Of a stretch of DNA of 6,344 nt, positions 5,662 to 6,344 are shown one piece after another. This stretch comes from JBKQWK01 sp052139595. GTDB taxonomy: Bacteria; Actinomycetota; Thermoleophilia; UBA2241. The notes beneath the pieces are model-generated. The model saw only the letters and a list, made by a program, of their open reading frames with translations. It did no database searches and was not told the DNA's origin. The stretch covers positions 1-6,344 of the forward strand of contig JBKQWK010000251.1 of assembly GCA_052139595.1 (NCBI GenBank), read 5' to 3'. Numbering within the stretch: the stretch's first letter is position 1; each line of letters starts with the position of its first letter. The position numbers and the translations under genes are program-made.

Positions 5662-6344
5662 ATGATCGAACGTCTGCTCAGCGTGCTTTCCGATGGGCTG
5701 GCAGCGTCGCCGCAGGTGGCGATCCCCGTCGCTTTCGCCTGGGGGCTGGTGAGCATTGTCTTGAGCCCTTGCCACCTATCCAGTGTTCCTCTCGTGGTGG
5801 GCTACGTGAACCGCGGCGAGGTGCCGACGGTTAAACGTGCCTTCACGCTGTCGCTCGTCTTCGCCTCTGGAGTCGTGGTTTCGATTGCCGCGATCGGCGC
5901 CATTACGGCGGCAATGGGGCGTCTGGTCGGCGATCTTGGCCACCTCGGCACTTACTTCTTGGTTGCCACGCTGGCGTTTTTCGGCTTGGTTTTGCTTGAT
6001 CTCATCCCGTTGCCGCAATGGGCCTCGCCGCTGGCCGGTGGTAGCCGCGGACCTGTTGGTGCCGTGTCGCTGGGGCTCGCTTTTGGTATTGGCCTGGGTC
6101 CCTGCACGTTTGCCTTTGCCGCCCCGGTGATGTTTATCGTCTTTGCCCAAGCGGCGACGAACATCGTTCTTGCGGTACTCATTCTGGCGTCGTTCACGTT
6201 GGGACATTGCAGTGTTATCGTCGGCGCCGGCACGGCCGGCCCCAGACTCGGACGGCTCATCAGCTGGGGCGATCACACGCGCGGTCTGCAGGTTCTGCGT
6301 CGCGCCTGCGGTGGCCTGCTTGTCGTGGCGGCGGTGTACACCGC
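5662..6344 (+). CDS. ccdA: CcdA/DsbD-type transmembrane thiol-disulfide transporter (partial, cut by window end)
   Basis: 227 codons are visible from ATG 5662 with no stop, so the C-terminus is missing. The family is about 220-245 residues, so few residues should be lost. Hydrophobic segments lie near 17-45, 59-83, 96-114, 132-160, 165-190 and 210-227. C37 in the SPCHLSSVPLVVGY motif and C148 in GLGPC match the paired membrane cysteines that carry electrons across the bilayer in CcdA and DsbD. C183 in LGHC and one more cysteine near the end are additional. The protein would take electrons from a cytoplasmic thioredoxin and pass them to an exported one; both kinds are encoded just upstream. 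The ATG is the first start in this frame after the lipoprotein stop and has only a weak ribosome site. The SPCH variant looks like the subgroup associated with small thioredoxin-like proteins, not the cytochrome c maturation type, but this is from memory. Confidence 0.9.
   Translation, partial: MIERLLSVLSDGLAASPQVAIPVAFAWGLVSIVLSPCHLSSVPLVVGYVNRGEVPTVKRAFTLSLVFASGVVVSIAAIGAITAAMGRLVGDLGHLGTYFLVATLAFFGLVLLDLIPLPQWASPLAGGSRGPVGAVSLGLAFGIGLGPCTFAFAAPVMFIVFAQAATNIVLAVLILASFTLGHCSVIVGAGTAGPRLGRLISWGDHTRGLQVLRRACGGLLVVAAVYT

Noticed and set aside
1..6344. Search for tRNA, rRNA, CRISPR arrays, insertion sequences, attachment sites and toxin-antitoxin pairs.
   Set aside because: No cloverleaf, regularly spaced repeats, transposase motifs or terminal inverted repeats were seen by eye on either strand.

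Overview
The window is high-GC bacterial DNA with tightly packed genes, many GTG/TTG starts and 4-base gene overlaps. It shows no rRNA, tRNA, insertion sequence or CRISPR. The gene content (SPASM-type radical SAM enzyme, an anaerobe-type small Cys-rich protein, thiol-redox genes with an ArsP-type permease) fits an anaerobic or facultatively anaerobic high-GC bacterium, for example a deep-branching Actinobacteriota or Chloroflexota lineage. That assignment is inference from style; no marker gene settles it.

Layout. The minus strand (1-1885) carries a two-gene unit: a radical SAM protein with extra C-terminal cysteines, then a roughly 116-residue Cys-rich conserved protein of unknown function. 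The second gene's ribosome site overlaps the first gene's stop. About 490 bp without a clear gene (1886-2375) separates this unit from the plus-strand genes. This region holds divergent promoters: a perfect-consensus one facing the radical SAM gene and a good one facing right. A dyad of the type bound by ArsR-family repressors lies at the start of the leftward transcript.

The plus strand (2376-6344) is a run of six genes. In order they are a YfcE-like metallophosphoesterase, an ArsP_1 (PF03773) permease, an ArsR-family repressor with a CVCDL metal-site motif, a small CPNC thioredoxin-like protein, an exported thioredoxin-fold putative lipoprotein (CQAC), and a CcdA/DsbD-type membrane thiol transporter cut by the window end.

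Working model (inference). CcdA would pass electrons from a cytoplasmic thiol donor, possibly the small CPNC protein, across the membrane to the exported CQAC lipoprotein. The permease would move a thiol-reactive metal(loid) or organometalloid, and ArsR would sense it. The ArsR-like dyad at the divergent promoter suggests the radical SAM/Cys-rich pair may be in the same regulon, which would link an uncharacterised radical SAM reaction to this redox-permease system. The metallophosphoesterase joins the operon by gene overlap only; its role is unexplained.
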